Part shown: piece by piece, positions 11,111-22,849 of the stretch
Layout of the letters: each line of letters starts with the position of its first letter
Numbering within the stretch: position 1 is the stretch's first letter
Source: Macrotis lagotis
Lineage: Eukaryota > Chordata > Mammalia > Peramelemorphia > Peramelidae
Reading direction: 5' to 3'
Length of the DNA: 64,000 nt
Assembly (NCBI RefSeq): GCF_037893015.1
Contig: NC_133661.1
Span: 242,212,583 to 242,276,582, forward strand
Made by a program: the position numbers and the translations under genes
The notes under the pieces: model-generated
Database searches by the model: none
What the model saw: the letters and a program-made list of their open reading frames with translations, nothing else
What the model was told of the DNA's origin: nothing

Positions 11111-11264
11111 TGTAGGGTAACTGAATGGCACAGCAGACTGATCACCAACCTTGAGGCCAAGAGGCCCCAAGCCCCACATACCCTCTCCAAGGTCCAGCAA
11201 ACTCCTGGCCCTATGGTCCCAGACAGGCCATCCAACTCCAGCCCCTTGCAAGAAGTAAAAAAAA
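11111..11264 (+). mobile_element. SINE, C-rich variant, copy 3 (most diverged)
   Basis: Head GAATGGCACAGCAGACTGAT and a body rich in C, ending GCCCCTTGCAAGAAG plus an A tail. A short target duplication AAATGTG flanks it (about 11103-11109 and 11264-11270). It shares GGCCATCCAAC with copy 2. Confidence 0.7.
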
Positions 11265-12267
11265 AATGTGTTATATCTGACCACTCTCCCCCCATGGTCC
11301 GCCCTCTCCTCCATCACTCACATGCCCCCTTTCCTCTGTCCCCATTCTCTCCTTCTCACTCTAGATTTCTATACCTCATTGAGTATATAGGCTATTTCCT
11401 CTCCTAGCCACCTCTGATTTGAATGAAGTTTCCCTTATTCTCCCTCGCCTTCTCCCCTTCCATATCATTGCAATAACTCGTAATTTAAAAAAAATCTTAT
11501 TAAATGAAAGATTTTAGCCTATTCTACCTCTCCTTTCTCTTACTCCCTTTAAATTTCTCTTTTAGCCTTGACTCTATTTTTACAATATATATTATATCTT
11601 CAAATTCAGCTCTCTCCTGTGCTTCATCTATAAAAGCTCCTTCTACCTGTTCTATTAAATGAGAAGTTTGTCATGAGTATTATCAGTATCATTTATCTAT
11701 GCAGGAATACATGTAGTTCATCATCAAGTCCCTTATATTTTACCCTTCTCCTTCACTCTCTATGCTTCACCTGAGCCCTGTATTTGAATATCAAACTTTC
11801 TGTTCAGCTATGGCCATTCCAACGGAACATTTGAAATTCAACTGGTTCATTGAAAGGCCACATTTTTCCCCTGGAAGAGGATGTTCAGTTTTGCTAGGTA
11901 GTTGGTTCTCAGTTGTATTCCAAGCTATTTTGCCTTCTGGAATATTATATTACAAGTTTTACAATCCTTTAATGTAACTGCTGCCACGTCCTGTGTGATC
12001 CTGACTTCAGCTCCATGATATTTGAATTTTGTCCTTCTGGCTGCTTGTAATATTTTCTCTTTGACTAGGGAGTTCTGGAACTTGGCTATAATATTCCTGG
12101 TGGTTGTTTTTTTTTGGATCTCCTTCTGGGGGAGATTGGTGGATTCTCTTAATTTCTATTTTTGCCCTCTGCTTCTAGGATATCTGGGCAATTTTCCTGT
12201 AGGAATTCTTTAAAAATTATTTCAAGGCTGTTTTCTTGATCTTAACTTTCAGGTATCCCAATAATTC

Positions 12268-12630
12268 TTAAATTATCTTTCCTGAATCTGTTTTCCAGTT
12301 CAATTGTTTTTCATTGAGATGTTTCATATTTTCTTCTAATTTTTCATTCTTTTGGTTTTGAAGTATTATATCTTGATTTCTGGTAAAGTCAGCAGCTTCC
12401 CTTAGTTCCATTCTACATCTAAAGGATTTGTTTTCCTCAGAGAGCTTTCTTATTTCTTTTTCCATCTGGCCAATCCTGCTTTTTAAAGCATTCTTCTCCT
12501 CAATAACTTTTTGAACTGTTTTATCCATTTGACCTATGCTGGTTTTTAATGTTATTTTCTTCAGCATTTTTTGGATCTCCTTCACTAAGCTGCTGACTTC
12601 TTTTTCATGTTTTTCCTGCATTTTTCTCAT
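12268..12630 (-). pseudogene. HAL1 ORF1 fragment, coiled coil (120 codons)
   Basis: The longest open piece of the HAL1 ORF1. It opens with MRKMQEKHEKEVSSLVKEIQ, then two similar 21-residue blocks beginning LKTSIGQM and LKSRIGQM, then the stretch RMELREAADFTRNQD that precedes the RNA-binding C-terminal part in these elements. L1 ORF1 proteins form coiled-coil trimers that bind RNA. The methionine is probably not the native start and the frame is broken on both sides. Confidence 0.8.
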
Positions 12631-14203
12631 TTATTTTCCCAATTTTTATTCAATCTACCTCACTTGATTTTCAAAATCTTTTTTGTGCTCTGTCCTAGCC
12701 TGAGCCCAATTTGTTTTTGCTTTTTTTTGCAGTCTTTAGATGCAGGAGCTGGTACTTCCTCATCTTCAGACTGAGTATTTTGATCCTTCTTGGGAATCAT
12801 AGACAATGTATTTCTCAGTGGTGTTCCTCTTTTTTTCTCTGTTTACTAATTTCCCCAACCTGTGCCTGGTTTGGGGGTACTTCTTGAGCTTTTGAGTTAT
12901 ATTGGGACACCCCCCACAAGGATCTCAGTGTGTGAAACTCTGTCTTCCCTCCTATTCTGTGAATGACCACAAGCATAGCCCTCTGACCTGGGACTGAGGT
13001 GGGGGGGGGACTGCTGTTCTATGGGGGGGGGCTAGACTTGTGATCAGGATCTGAATGTGGTCAGAGCCCCAGAGTCCTGTTCCAGGTACAGAGGACAGAA
13101 CTTGGAAGTCTCTTTCTACTCCCCTACCCTTGGTATGCTCAGTACTCAGGGCTCAGTTGCCTGGGGACTCCTGTTTACTGGTTCCAGCTGCTTCCGGTTC
13201 CTGGATCTGGGCTGCTGTGGCCATGCTGCTGGCTGAGTGCCCTGAGGGTTGGACTTCATGGTTAGCTCTGGCAGAGGTCCCCCCTCTGATCTTCCAACTT
13301 GTGCCTGCTGCTTCCCAGGGTGTGGGTCAGGAAGCTGCCCCTGCTGCTGTAAGCCTCAGCTCCCAGGTGCTCTGGGGCTGCTTCCAGGAGGTTGAAGTTC
13401 CTTTGCTCTTGCAGGCCTCCCCTCTAACCCCATGGAGTGGAGCCTTTCTGCTATTTTCCAGGTTACCTTGGGCTGGAGAACTTCCTCACTAGATCCCTCT
13501 GTGGGTTCTGTCTCTCGAAAATTTAGTTAGAGTCCTTATTTTAAAAGTTTTGAGAGAGAGCACCTAAGAGAGGCTCTTCTTCTGTTGCCATCTTGGCTCT
13601 GCCCCCCACCCCAGACAGCATTTTTCAAGAAATTATCCAGGAGTCTACATATCACTGGCAATAGCTTGAAGGGGCAGTGAGAGAACTCTGCTCCACCAGA
13701 ATGAGTGTGGAGTGAGGAGCACTGGCCACAGAATCTGCAGCGAGAATTTGAAGAAAGCAGCCTACACCCCCAGAGAAGATTAAGGGAAGTCTGAAGAGAT
13801 TTCTCTGCTCTCCCTGTGGTAGGACTCTGCTGCTTGCTTACACTCAGATATTGCATTTTGGGTATCCATACTAAATAATCAAGTTGGATCCATCCTTATA
13901 GCCCCAGGGCAGAGGGCAGTACAAAGGGCCATCTACATATCAAAGCACAGGCTAGAGAGCATAAGACCTTGGAGGAATAAAGGTACCAGTGGGGTGTCCT
14001 CCCCAAACAAGCAACCCCAAAGCCTTAGAAATGCCATAAATTAGTCTTGGGCTGAGGTAATGAGTAAACAACAGAAAAAGAAGAATTTGACCATAGAGAA
14101 TTACTTTAGTCCCATGGAAAATCAAAACATGTACTCAGATGATGACAAAATCGAAACTTCTATATCCAAAACCTCCAAGAGAAATAGAAAATGAACTCAG
14201 ACT

Positions 14204-14611
14204 ATGGATGAGCTCAAAAAAGACTTTGAAAATCAATTAAGGGAGGTGGAAGAAAATTTGGGAGGAGAAATGAGAGTAATGCAGAAAAATCATGAAAACC
14301 TAATCAACAGCTTGGTGAAAGATATACAAAAAAATGCTGAAGAAAATAATATATTAAAAATCAGTTTAAGCCTAATGGAAAAAGCAAAACAAAAGGGAAA
14401 TGAGGAGAAGAATGTCTTAAAAAGCAGAATTGGCCAGCTGGAAAAGGAGATAAAAAAGGTCTCTGAAGAAAATAACTCCTTCAAAGGCAGAATGGAACTA
14501 AAGGAAACTGATGACTTTGTAAGAAATCACACAGAAATAAAACTCTTCCAAAAAGGCCAAAAATTAGAAGAAAATGTGAAATATCTCATTGGAAAAACAA
14601 TTGACCTCTAA
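14204..14611 (+). pseudogene. HAL1/L1 ORF1 fragment, coiled coil (135 codons)
   Basis: Begins MDELKKDFENQLREVEENLG and reads as a highly charged coiled coil, with blocks beginning LKISLSLM and LKSRIGQL spaced 21 residues apart. It then enters GRMELKETDDFVRNHTEIKL, the same junction as in the copy at 12268-12630. It ends at a stop just after the KYLIGKTIDL segment, before the RNA-binding domain, so it is a truncated ORF1 rather than a host coiled-coil gene. Confidence 0.8.
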
Positions 14612-14827
14612 AACAGATCCAGAAGTAATGATTTAAAAAAGTATTGGGCTATCTGAAAACCATGACCAGTAGAAGAGCCTAGAATTCATTTTTCAAGAAA
14701 TAATACAACAAAATAATGAAATTTTTAAGCACAGAAATTCCAAAGACCATTTACTAAATTTTCCAGATGTTATCTGCCTTGGATAGGGAAGTACTCACAG
14801 AGAAAACATCGCAAACCCCTCCAATAT

Positions 14828-14828
<1 letters not shown>

Positions 14829-14887
<59 letters not shown>
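14829..14887. repeat. (CA)n microsatellite
   Basis: About 29 uninterrupted CA units at the end of the ORF1 fragment, likely length-variable between individuals. Confidence 0.98.
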
Positions 14888-14891
<4 letters not shown>

Positions 14892-15069
14892 ATTTTCCAC
14901 TATGGAGGAGAAATATTCATGGCTCTGTTAGATTTGGTTCAGTTTCTCCTGAAGAAGGCAGGATAGTGAATAATATTTTTAAGAAGCTCTCCATATGATC
15001 AGATAAAAAATAAAGGTTTGTCAAAAATTAGAGCTTTAGCTACTTAGAAAACATTATTATAATCATTCA

Positions 15070-16965
15070 TTTCTTTTTTAAATTGATATTTTATTTTTTC
15101 TAATTACATGTTAGAAAAGTTTTTCATCATTCATTCACATGCAAATGCATATTTTTGAAGTTACATGATTTCCTTCCATCCTCCCTTCTCATCCCCTCCC
15201 TTCAGCAGCAGTCAGGTGAATATTGTACATGTACATTTACATTCAATATGTTTATAGATTAGTCATTTTTGGTATAAGGAATTGGTATTAAGGAAAAGGA
15301 AAAAATCCATGAGAGGAAAAAATACAAAAGGGAAATTTTTAAAGAGTAAGTATATTGTTCATTCAGATCTGAAGGGTTCTTTTTTTTTTTTGTTTTGTTT
15401 TTCTTCCTTCAGGTGAGGATAGCTTTTTCCAAAGAAGGTCTTCTAGGATTGCCTGAGCATTCTGAACTACTGAGAGAAGTTGCATCTGTCAAGGTTGATC
15501 AACTCACAATGTTCTTGCTAACATGTACAATGTTCTCATGGTTCTTCTCCCTTCACTTAACATCAGTTCTTGTTAATTCATTCCATGCTTCTGTAGAGTC
15601 TGACCATTCATGGTTTCTTATAGAACGATATGTCATAAACCATAACTTGTTCAGCCATTCCGCAATATATATGGGCATCTCCTTAATTTTCAATTCTTTT
15701 TCACTATAAAAAGAGCTGCTATGAATATTGTGGAAAATGTGAGACCTTTCCTATTTATTATGATTTCTTCTGGATATAGAACTAGAATTGCAACTAATGA
15801 GTCAAAGGGTATGATCAGTTTTATTGCTCTTTGGACATAGTTCCATATTGCTCTCCAGAATGGTTGGATTAGTTCACACTCTACCAACTATCCCAATCTT
15901 CCCACAACCTCTCCAACATTGACTAAGATGACAGAAAGGGAAAACTCTCAATCTGATCGATATGATATGGAACCTCAAAATTGTTTTAATTTGCATTTCA
16001 ATAATCAGTAATGATTTAGAGCATTTTTTATATGATTATATATAGTTCTAATTTCTTCATTTGAAAAGTGTCTGTTTATATCCTTTTGACCACTTATCAA
16101 TTGGGGAATGATTTGTAACCTTATAAATTTCATGCAATTCACTGTATATTTTAGAAATGAGATCTTTATCAGCATTGGCTTTATGGTGTAAAATCATTTT
16201 AATTTAATACAGGCAAAGTCATCCATTTTGCAATTTATAATGTACTTCATTTTTTGTTTTATCATACATTTCTCCTCTTTCTATAGATCTGATAGAATAT
16301 TTCTTGGTCTGTTAATTGTTCTATGGTGTCACACTTTATGTCTAAATCATGTACCCATTTTTGACTTCATTATAGGGTGTGAGATGTGGGTCTATGTCTA
16401 TTTTTTCCCAACAATTTTTATTGGTGAGTTCTTATCCCAGAACTCGATGTCTTTGGGTTTGTTCAACAGTAGATTACTATAGTCAGTTACTACAGTTTCT
16501 TTTGATTTATCCTGATCCATTGATCCATTACTCTATTTCTTAACCAATAACAGGAAGTTTTGATGAGTGCTGCTTTATAGTATAGTTTTATATTTGGTAG
16601 AGCTAGGTCACCTTCCTTTACATTTTTATCATCAGTTTCCTTGCTATTCTTGACCTTTTGTTGCTCCAGATGAATTTTGTTTCTATTTATATAGCTTGGT
16701 CAAATAATTATTTTGTTAGTATGGCACTAAATTAATAATTTAATTTGAAAAAACTGTCATTTTTATTATATTAGCTCAACCTAACCATGAACAATTGACA
16801 TTTTTCCAATTGTTTAGATCTAACTTTATTTGTGTGAGAAGTGCTTTGTAATTATATTCATGCAGTTTCTGAGTTTGTCCTGGGAGGTAGATTCCCAAGT
16901 ATTTAATTTTGTCTGCTGTTACTTTAAGAATCACTCCTTTCTTAACTGCAGCAAAAAGTTATCAT
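15070..16965 (-). mobile_element. L1 LINE 3' half, 5'-truncated
   Basis: Minus-strand 3' UTR (15070-15400) followed by the C-terminal third of ORF2 read backwards. The blocks match, in order, those at 20319-22849 and 33466-36985, for example the reverse of the CATTCTGGAGAGCAATATGG region near 15850. It ends near 16965 in the part downstream of the reverse transcriptase. Stops and small indels throughout. Confidence 0.85.
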
Positions 16966-17235
16966 CTTTACATAGGATGGAGGTACCAAAGCTTATCCCT
17001 CAAGTACTAAAAAAAAGTAACTCAAGGAAGGGGCCCACAGTAATACTGAGATTATCATAGCTGTGTTTTAGGCAATTAACCCTAGATTAGTACCAGAACT
17101 GGTGAGGTATATGGCTGTGGGAATTAATATTGAGTTGCATAGGAGGAAAGCAAGACTAGGTCAATAGAGGTGTAAGGTTCATTCAACATTTAGAACAAAG
17201 AGGTTAAGAAAAGATAAGGGAAATAAGATGCAACA

Positions 17236-17405
17236 GGGACACAATGTAGTATAATTAAAAATGTGAGTAAAGGATATGATTTTGAATCTCAACTTGGAAA
17301 CTTACTATCTGTGTCATTTCACTTCTGAATTTCTGTTTCCTCAACTGTAAAATGAGGGAGAAGGACTGGATGATTTCTCAGTTTCTCTTGGTTCTAGATC
17401 TATCA
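17236..17405 (+). mobile_element. MIR-type SINE remnant
   Basis: Contains the MIR-like order TGTGTCATTTCACTTCTGAA then TTTCCTCAACTGTAAAATGA. That order (loss-of-salt-type CACTT block followed by CTGTAAAATG) is typical of the MIR core and 3' part. Diverged. Confidence 0.7.
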
Positions 17406-17461
17406 GCATTGGAGCCAATATAAAATTTAATGATACCTGCTTGCACATAACATGATATATT

Positions 17462-17605
17462 TGAATTGTATTTGTTTCCCTACAAAAACCCTTTGAAGTA
17501 GATCTTCATTTACACAAGGAAAAACTAGTACCAAGAAATGACTCAACCAGGATCACATAGCTAATAAACCTCAGAACCAGAATTTGAGCTAAATTCTCTT
17601 GTGAC
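17462..17605 (-). mobile_element. MIR-type SINE remnant (reverse)
   Basis: Reverse-oriented MIR core, with the GATCACATAGCTAATAAACC block and the AGAACCAGAATTTGAGC block in the expected reverse order. Confidence 0.65.
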
Positions 17606-18429
17606 CTTCAAATCTATCTGACAACATTTATTAAGGCAATGACTTATAAGTATTATGCTAGAGAATTGGGGGGAACAAATATCAATAATCCTGTGTTTTT
17701 ATAATATTACCATGATGTGTCTGTGAAATGATTGAATATAAAAGTAATTAGCAAGGACTGAAAATAATAGAAATATTTGGCTCATGCTTATATTGTATAC
17801 TTATTCCTTATTACCATGTTATATATTATATACTTATTGTGAAAGAAGGAAAAAAGGGAGAAAGTAAAGAAATGCAAGTAATGTTGCTTTCCTCCTATCT
17901 ACCTTTCCCAAACCACAAAGGTTCATCATCTATACTTGAGTTGCTTTCCAAAAGCAACACTACTCAATCTTCACAATACTAGCCAGTTTACTCCTAGTAC
18001 AGCAAACTGCTCTTCCTCCTCAATTTCTGCTCAACACATCACTCCTGTAAGGCCCCACATAATAATTCAATGTAGCATAACTGTGAGCAGTTTGGTGCTG
18101 TCTTTTGATTTAGTACTGATTTAGATTGAAACTCATTTTTAATCACTCCTCTTGTCCAAGGTGCTGACAACATCAAGAGGAAAAAGTAATGATACAGGAG
18201 AAATAAATTTTAAGTCCCTTGCCTCTAAATGTTGGAGATGTTCCCACTATATATCTGTGTAACTGAAGTAACTACTGAGATAAGTAATTTTTTTCATCCT
18301 TTTAAGTCTTTCCTGATTAACTATCACCTCATAGGGACAGCAAGTGTTAAACATTCTTTATTTATCCTCAGTCATCATCATCTACTTTCAAAAATGACAT
18401 CACCCATTTGATTGATTAAAAAAAAACTA

Positions 18430-19065
18430 CTCTTTCCATACTTCAGGTCACCTTTCTCAAGGTCAACCCTATCCATTTGGATTCTTGAGCCTATCCTATT
18501 CCTCTTTTGGAAATTTTTCCATCATTCCCCCCCTCTTTTTTAGTCTCAGTCTACTGAGCCTTCCACCTGATGTCTGCTCATGTGTACCCATCACTTCAAT
18601 CTATATCACATCTCTTTCACAGTAAAACTCATAGGAAAAAATAACTTAAACTTGCCTTGACTATTTATCCACCCAACTTCTTATTCCTCTCTCCTTCCTT
18701 TTCACTTTTTTTCATATTTCTTAATCTCTATTGGTAATTTTCCTATTAGTCTCACCATTCCCAGGATTATAGATTATATACAGAGATATGAAAGGAACTG
18801 TCTCACATCAGTCACCCATGGAGCTTAATAAAATTTCAGTCAAAACACTTGTTTACACTCTTTTACTAGGTGATCTAATCTATTTCATTGGGTTTAATTA
18901 TTATCTTTATATAGATATCTACAATATATATATATATGTGTATATATATATATATATACCTAATCCTAATCTCTCCCCTGAAAGTCAATCTACACCAAAG
19001 TCAAATTGGATTAATTGCTTATTTTGACAATCTCAATATGCCCTTCCTTCTTTCAGTATGACAAA
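18430..19065 (+). mobile_element. L2 LINE remnant
   Basis: Several blocks in the order expected for the 3' third of the L2 open frame, including CCATTTGGATTCTTGAGCC near 18473 and TTTTACTAGGTGATCTAATC near 18861. Large gaps lie between blocks, and a TA microsatellite (18925-18960) interrupts it. No coding potential left. Confidence 0.55.
18925..18960. repeat. (TA)n microsatellite
   Basis: Alternating TA with a TGTGTA interruption, inside the L2 remnant. Confidence 0.9.
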
Positions 19066-19934
19066 CTATACCATGTTTTATTCATATAGATGGTTTAATT
19101 TTTTCTTTACTCTCATCACTATCTTGTAATTTAGTTGTTTATGTGCTCATTCTGCATAATCATGGAACAAAGCAAGATCCTGATGGCATGATGAATTTCA
19201 TAATGGTTTTTGTATTACCAGTGCTGAGCATTGCCTTGTACAAAGAAGATAAACAATACATTTTTTTGAAATTTAACAACTACTGACATAAACCATATAC
19301 CTTAACCAAAGAATTTGGCATAATGTGATCTGAAGAAAATAGTAAATTTCTATTTTGATGAGTTCCCTGATGAATCCTCAAGAGGGCAGAATAACTGATC
19401 ATTTTCAGACTTGCACTTATAATAAACCCATGTGCCTTTTGCCAACCCAGGAGTTTTATAGGATTTCCACATTAAAAAGCAAGATATAGATAGTTCCATT
19501 GTATAACTCACTCAGAGGTCTAGATTCTTAGAAATATGGATCCTTTTAGAACATCTTCCAAATCCATTCACCCCAGAAAGGAGAGCTGAGGGTCATATAT
19601 TCTGGCATCCTACTGTCTTAGTATCTAATGATGTTCTTCTCTAGTTTTATATATGTAAGCCTTATAACCACTTGCTATGTATATCCTATACCTTCAGTGC
19701 ATTTTTATGTCTCTTTCTGTATGAAATGAATAGTAAATGATTTCCTAAATACAATGGAATCCATTGTGGGAAAAATAATATGTTCACATATGAGTGTAAA
19801 ACAATTTTGAGTGGGAGACAGTATGAAGGCACTAGAAACTGAGAAATGGGAGAAATAAGGAATGTTTCAAAGGAAGGAAAAGTAGATGCAGATTTTGAGA
19901 AGTTTTGAGGATTAAAGGAAAAGTACTGAAGGAT

Positions 19935-20062
19935 TTCTTTTTGTTTTTTTGTTTTTCATTAATTTCCTAATTTTAGGTAAAGACAATTTTCAACTTTCAT
20001 TTTTGCAAAATTTTCTTCTTTCCACTCTTCCCTCCCCTTGCTCTAAGATAACAAATACTATG

Positions 20063-20102
<40 letters not shown>

Positions 20103-20318
20103 TTCTTATACATGCACAATCATGTTACACACAATTCAATATTAGTCATGCTATGAAAGAAAAGTCATATCAAAAGGGAAAAACCACAAGAAAGAAAAAA
20201 AAAAAACAAAAAAAATTTTAAAAGTGAAAATAGTAGGCTTTGATCTGCATTTGGACTCCTTAGCTGTTTCTTTGGATGCAGATGACACTTTCCATTATAA
20301 TTCTTTAAGAATCGTCTT
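19935..20318 (-). mobile_element. L1 LINE 3' end, outer copy (part 1)
   Basis: Minus-strand L1 3' UTR including the block GTGAAAATAGTAGGCTTTGA and the TGGATGCAGATGAC block. It stops at AAGAATCGTCTTTG. The next expected block (GAGAAGAGC and onward) appears at 22850, so the L1 at 20319-22849 lies inside it. A TA microsatellite (20062-20102) lies within. Confidence 0.7.
20062..20102. repeat. (TA)n microsatellite
   Basis: Long TA run with a single TG interruption, within an L1 3' UTR. Confidence 0.95.
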
Positions 20319-22849
20319 TGAAGCCTATTTATTTATTCATTTTATATTCATTCATATACAGATGTATATATTTAGGTTAAAAAATTTTCTTCCACCTTCC
20401 CTTCCCACCCCTCTCCCCTCAGTGGCAAACCGTAAGGTTAGTATTGTACACACACATATATATATATATTTAATGAAGATGTTTACAGATTAGTTATTTT
20501 CAGTATGAGGAATTAGGATTAAGGACTAAGAGATAATTTTTATAAACTGTTCCTCAGATTCTGAAGGGTTTGTTGTGTGTGTGTGTGTGTGTGTGTATGT
20601 TTTGTTTTGTTTTTCTTCCACTGTATGTGGATAACATTTTCCATTTTCTAATATGGAAATTCTATAAAACTCCTATTCTATAAAACTCTAATACTGTTGT
20701 CCTAGCTCTTTGAACTTCTGAGACAAGCTGCTTCCATCAAGGTTGTTCATCTCACAATTTTGTTGTTAATGTGTACTTTGTTCTCTTGTTTCTACTCCCT
20801 TCACTCAGCATCAGATGTTGTAAGTCATTCTATGCTTCTCTAGAGTCTGACTATTTATGGCTTTCTTATAGAACAATAGAACTCCATAGTATTCGTGTAC
20901 CATAATTTGTTTAGCTATTCCCTAATTGATGGGCAGCCCCTCAAATTCCAATTCATTGCCATGAGGAAAAAGGGCTGCTATGAATATTTTGGAACATGTG
21001 GGACTTTTACCTTTTTTTCATAATTTCTGCTGGGTCAAAGGGAATGAACAGTTTTATTGCTCTTTGGGCATAGTTCCATATGACTTTCCAGAAAAGTTTG
21101 GATCCATTCACAACTCTATCAGCAATGCATCAATATCCCCAATCTTCCTACAACCTCTCCAACATTGATCATTTCCCCTTTTTCTCATCTTGGCCAATCT
21201 GATAGATGTGAGGTGATATCTCATTGTTGTTTTCATTTGTATTCTCTAATCAATAATAATTTGGAGCATTTTTCATATGATTATATAAAACTTCAATTTT
21301 TTCATTTGAACACTGTCTGTTCATATCCTTTGATAATTTATCAATTGGGGAGTGACTTGTAACCTTATAAATTTGATGCAATTCTCTATATATTTTTAGA
21401 AATGAAAACCTTTATCAGAACTCCTAGTTGTGAAGATTGTTTCACAGCTTTCTGCTTTCCTTCTGATTTTGGCTGCATTGATTTTATTAATGCAAAACCT
21501 TTTTAATTTAATATATTCAAAATCATTCATTTTGCAGTTTATAATGTATTCCAATTCTTGTTTGGTATAAATTTATCCCATTTCCATAGACCTGAGAGAT
21601 AGAGGATTTCTTGCTCTATTAATTTATCTATAGTGTTGCTCTTGCCTCTTTATGTCTAAATCCTATACCCATTTTGACCTTATTTTGGTATAGGGTATGA
21701 GATGTGTATCTATGCCTAGTTTCTGTCATACAAGTTTCCAGTTTTCCCAAGTGAGTTCTTTTCCCAGAAATTGATGTCTTTGGGTTTATCAAATAGTAGA
21801 TTTCTATAGTCATTTACTGTGGTTTCTTTTGAACCTATCCTAATCCACTGATCTATTGCTCTATTTCTTAACCAGTGCTAGGCAGTTTTGATGACTGCTG
21901 CTTTATAGTATAGTTTTAGATCTGGTAAAGCAAGGCCACCTTCCTTTACATTTTTTTCATAGGTTCCCTTGCTATTTTTAGACTTTTGCTGCTCTAGATG
22001 AATTTTATTACTACTTTTTCTAGTTCAGGAAAGTAGTTATTTGGTAGTTTGATCAGTATGGCACTGAATAAGTAATTTAATTTGAGTAGAATTTGTCATT
22101 TTTGTTATATTAGTTCAACCTAACTGTGAGCAATTTACAGTTTTCCAGTTATTTAGATCTGACTTCATTTGGGTGAGAAGTACTTTATACTTGTCTTGGG
22201 AGGTAGAATCCCAAATATCTATAGTTATTTTAAATGGAATTATCTTTCTATCTCTTGCTTTTGGGCTTTGTTGTTCATATATAAAAATGCAGCTGTTTAT
22301 GTGGATTTATTTTATATCCTGCTGCTTTGTTGAATTTCTTAATTGTTTCAAGGAATTTTTAGATTATTTCCTTGAATTATTTAAGTATACCATAAAGTTT
22401 TTTCTTCCTCATTGACAATTCTGATTACTTCAATTTCTTTTTCTTCTCTTATTGCTACAGTTAGCATTTCTAATACTATATTGCATAATATTGGCGATGA
22501 TGGGTCTCCTTGCTTCATCCCTGATTTTATTGGAAATTTTCTGAGTTTATTGCCATTATATATATATTTGTTTATGGTTTTAGATAGATACTATTTATTA
22601 TTTTAAGAAAAACACCATTTATTCCTAATGTTTTTAATAGGAATGGATGCTTTATTTTATCAAAAGCTTTTTCAGCATCTAGTCACGATAATCATATGGT
22701 TTCTGTTGGTTTTACAATTGATATACTTGATTTTGTTGAGTATTTTCCTAGTAGTGAACCATCCCTGCCTAACTGGTATAAACCCTAGTGATCATTATCC
22801 TAGTATTATCCTAGTAATAACTTGCTGTGGTCTTATTGCTATGATGCTG
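20319..22849 (-). mobile_element. L1 LINE 3' half, inner copy
   Basis: Starts with a 3' UTR of the same type as at 15070 (AATTAGGATTAAGGACTAAG), then the C-terminal half of ORF2 in reverse up to the segment behind the reverse transcriptase palm near 22849. Parallel in block order to 15070-16965 and 33466-36985. A (TG)n run lies at 20572-20600. Ends near a TGTCTTTTTGA that resembles the CGTCTTTGA at 20313, a possible short target duplication. Confidence 0.8.
20572..20600. repeat. (TG)n microsatellite
   Basis: About 12 TG units with a TATG interruption, in the L1 3' UTR. Confidence 0.9.

Larger units (their letters stand above)
10250..13606 (-). mobile_element. HAL1 (ORF1-only L1 relative), near full length
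   Basis: On the minus strand: 5' end near 13606 (GGCAGAGCCAAGATGGC), GC-rich 5' UTR to about 12900, ORF1 about 12790-11740, then a long 3' region to about 10250 with no ORF2. HAL1 elements are L1 derivatives that kept ORF1 and lost ORF2 and depend on L1 proteins in trans; that fits this layout. Three SINEs lie in the 3' region. ORF1 is broken, its longest piece being at 12268-12630. Confidence 0.75.
13607..14945 (+). mobile_element. HAL1/L1 5' portion (5' UTR and ORF1)
   Basis: 13613-13643 resembles internal ORF1 (CATTTTTCAAGAAATTATCC) and is probably the far side of the element at 8690-10195. From about 13645 a new 5' UTR begins, leading into ORF1 at about 14170. ORF1 runs to about 14780 in decayed form and the element is lost after a CA repeat. 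No 3' region is seen. Confidence 0.65.
16966..19934. other. Single-copy island with old MIR and L2 remnants
   Basis: No gene recognised. Open frames here are at most 79 codons and carry no domain. MIR-like pieces lie at 17236-17405 and 17462-17605, and a worn L2 at 18430-19065. The rest appears unique. This is the longest stretch of the window that younger L1s have not occupied. Confidence 0.55.

Noticed and set aside
10539-11264. CRISPR-like or other regular repeat array
   Set aside because: The repeated units are three diverged SINE copies with tails, not short identical repeats with spacers.
13055-13492. 145-codon plus-strand frame as a host gene
   Set aside because: It lies wholly in the GC-rich 5' UTR of a minus-strand HAL1, is low-complexity (Leu, Pro, Ala, Ser), has no recognised domain and no gene context.
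14204-14611. Coiled-coil host protein gene
   Set aside because: The same modules occur in LINE ORF1 fragments at 12268-12630 and 47229-47420, and it is preceded by an L1-type 5' UTR.
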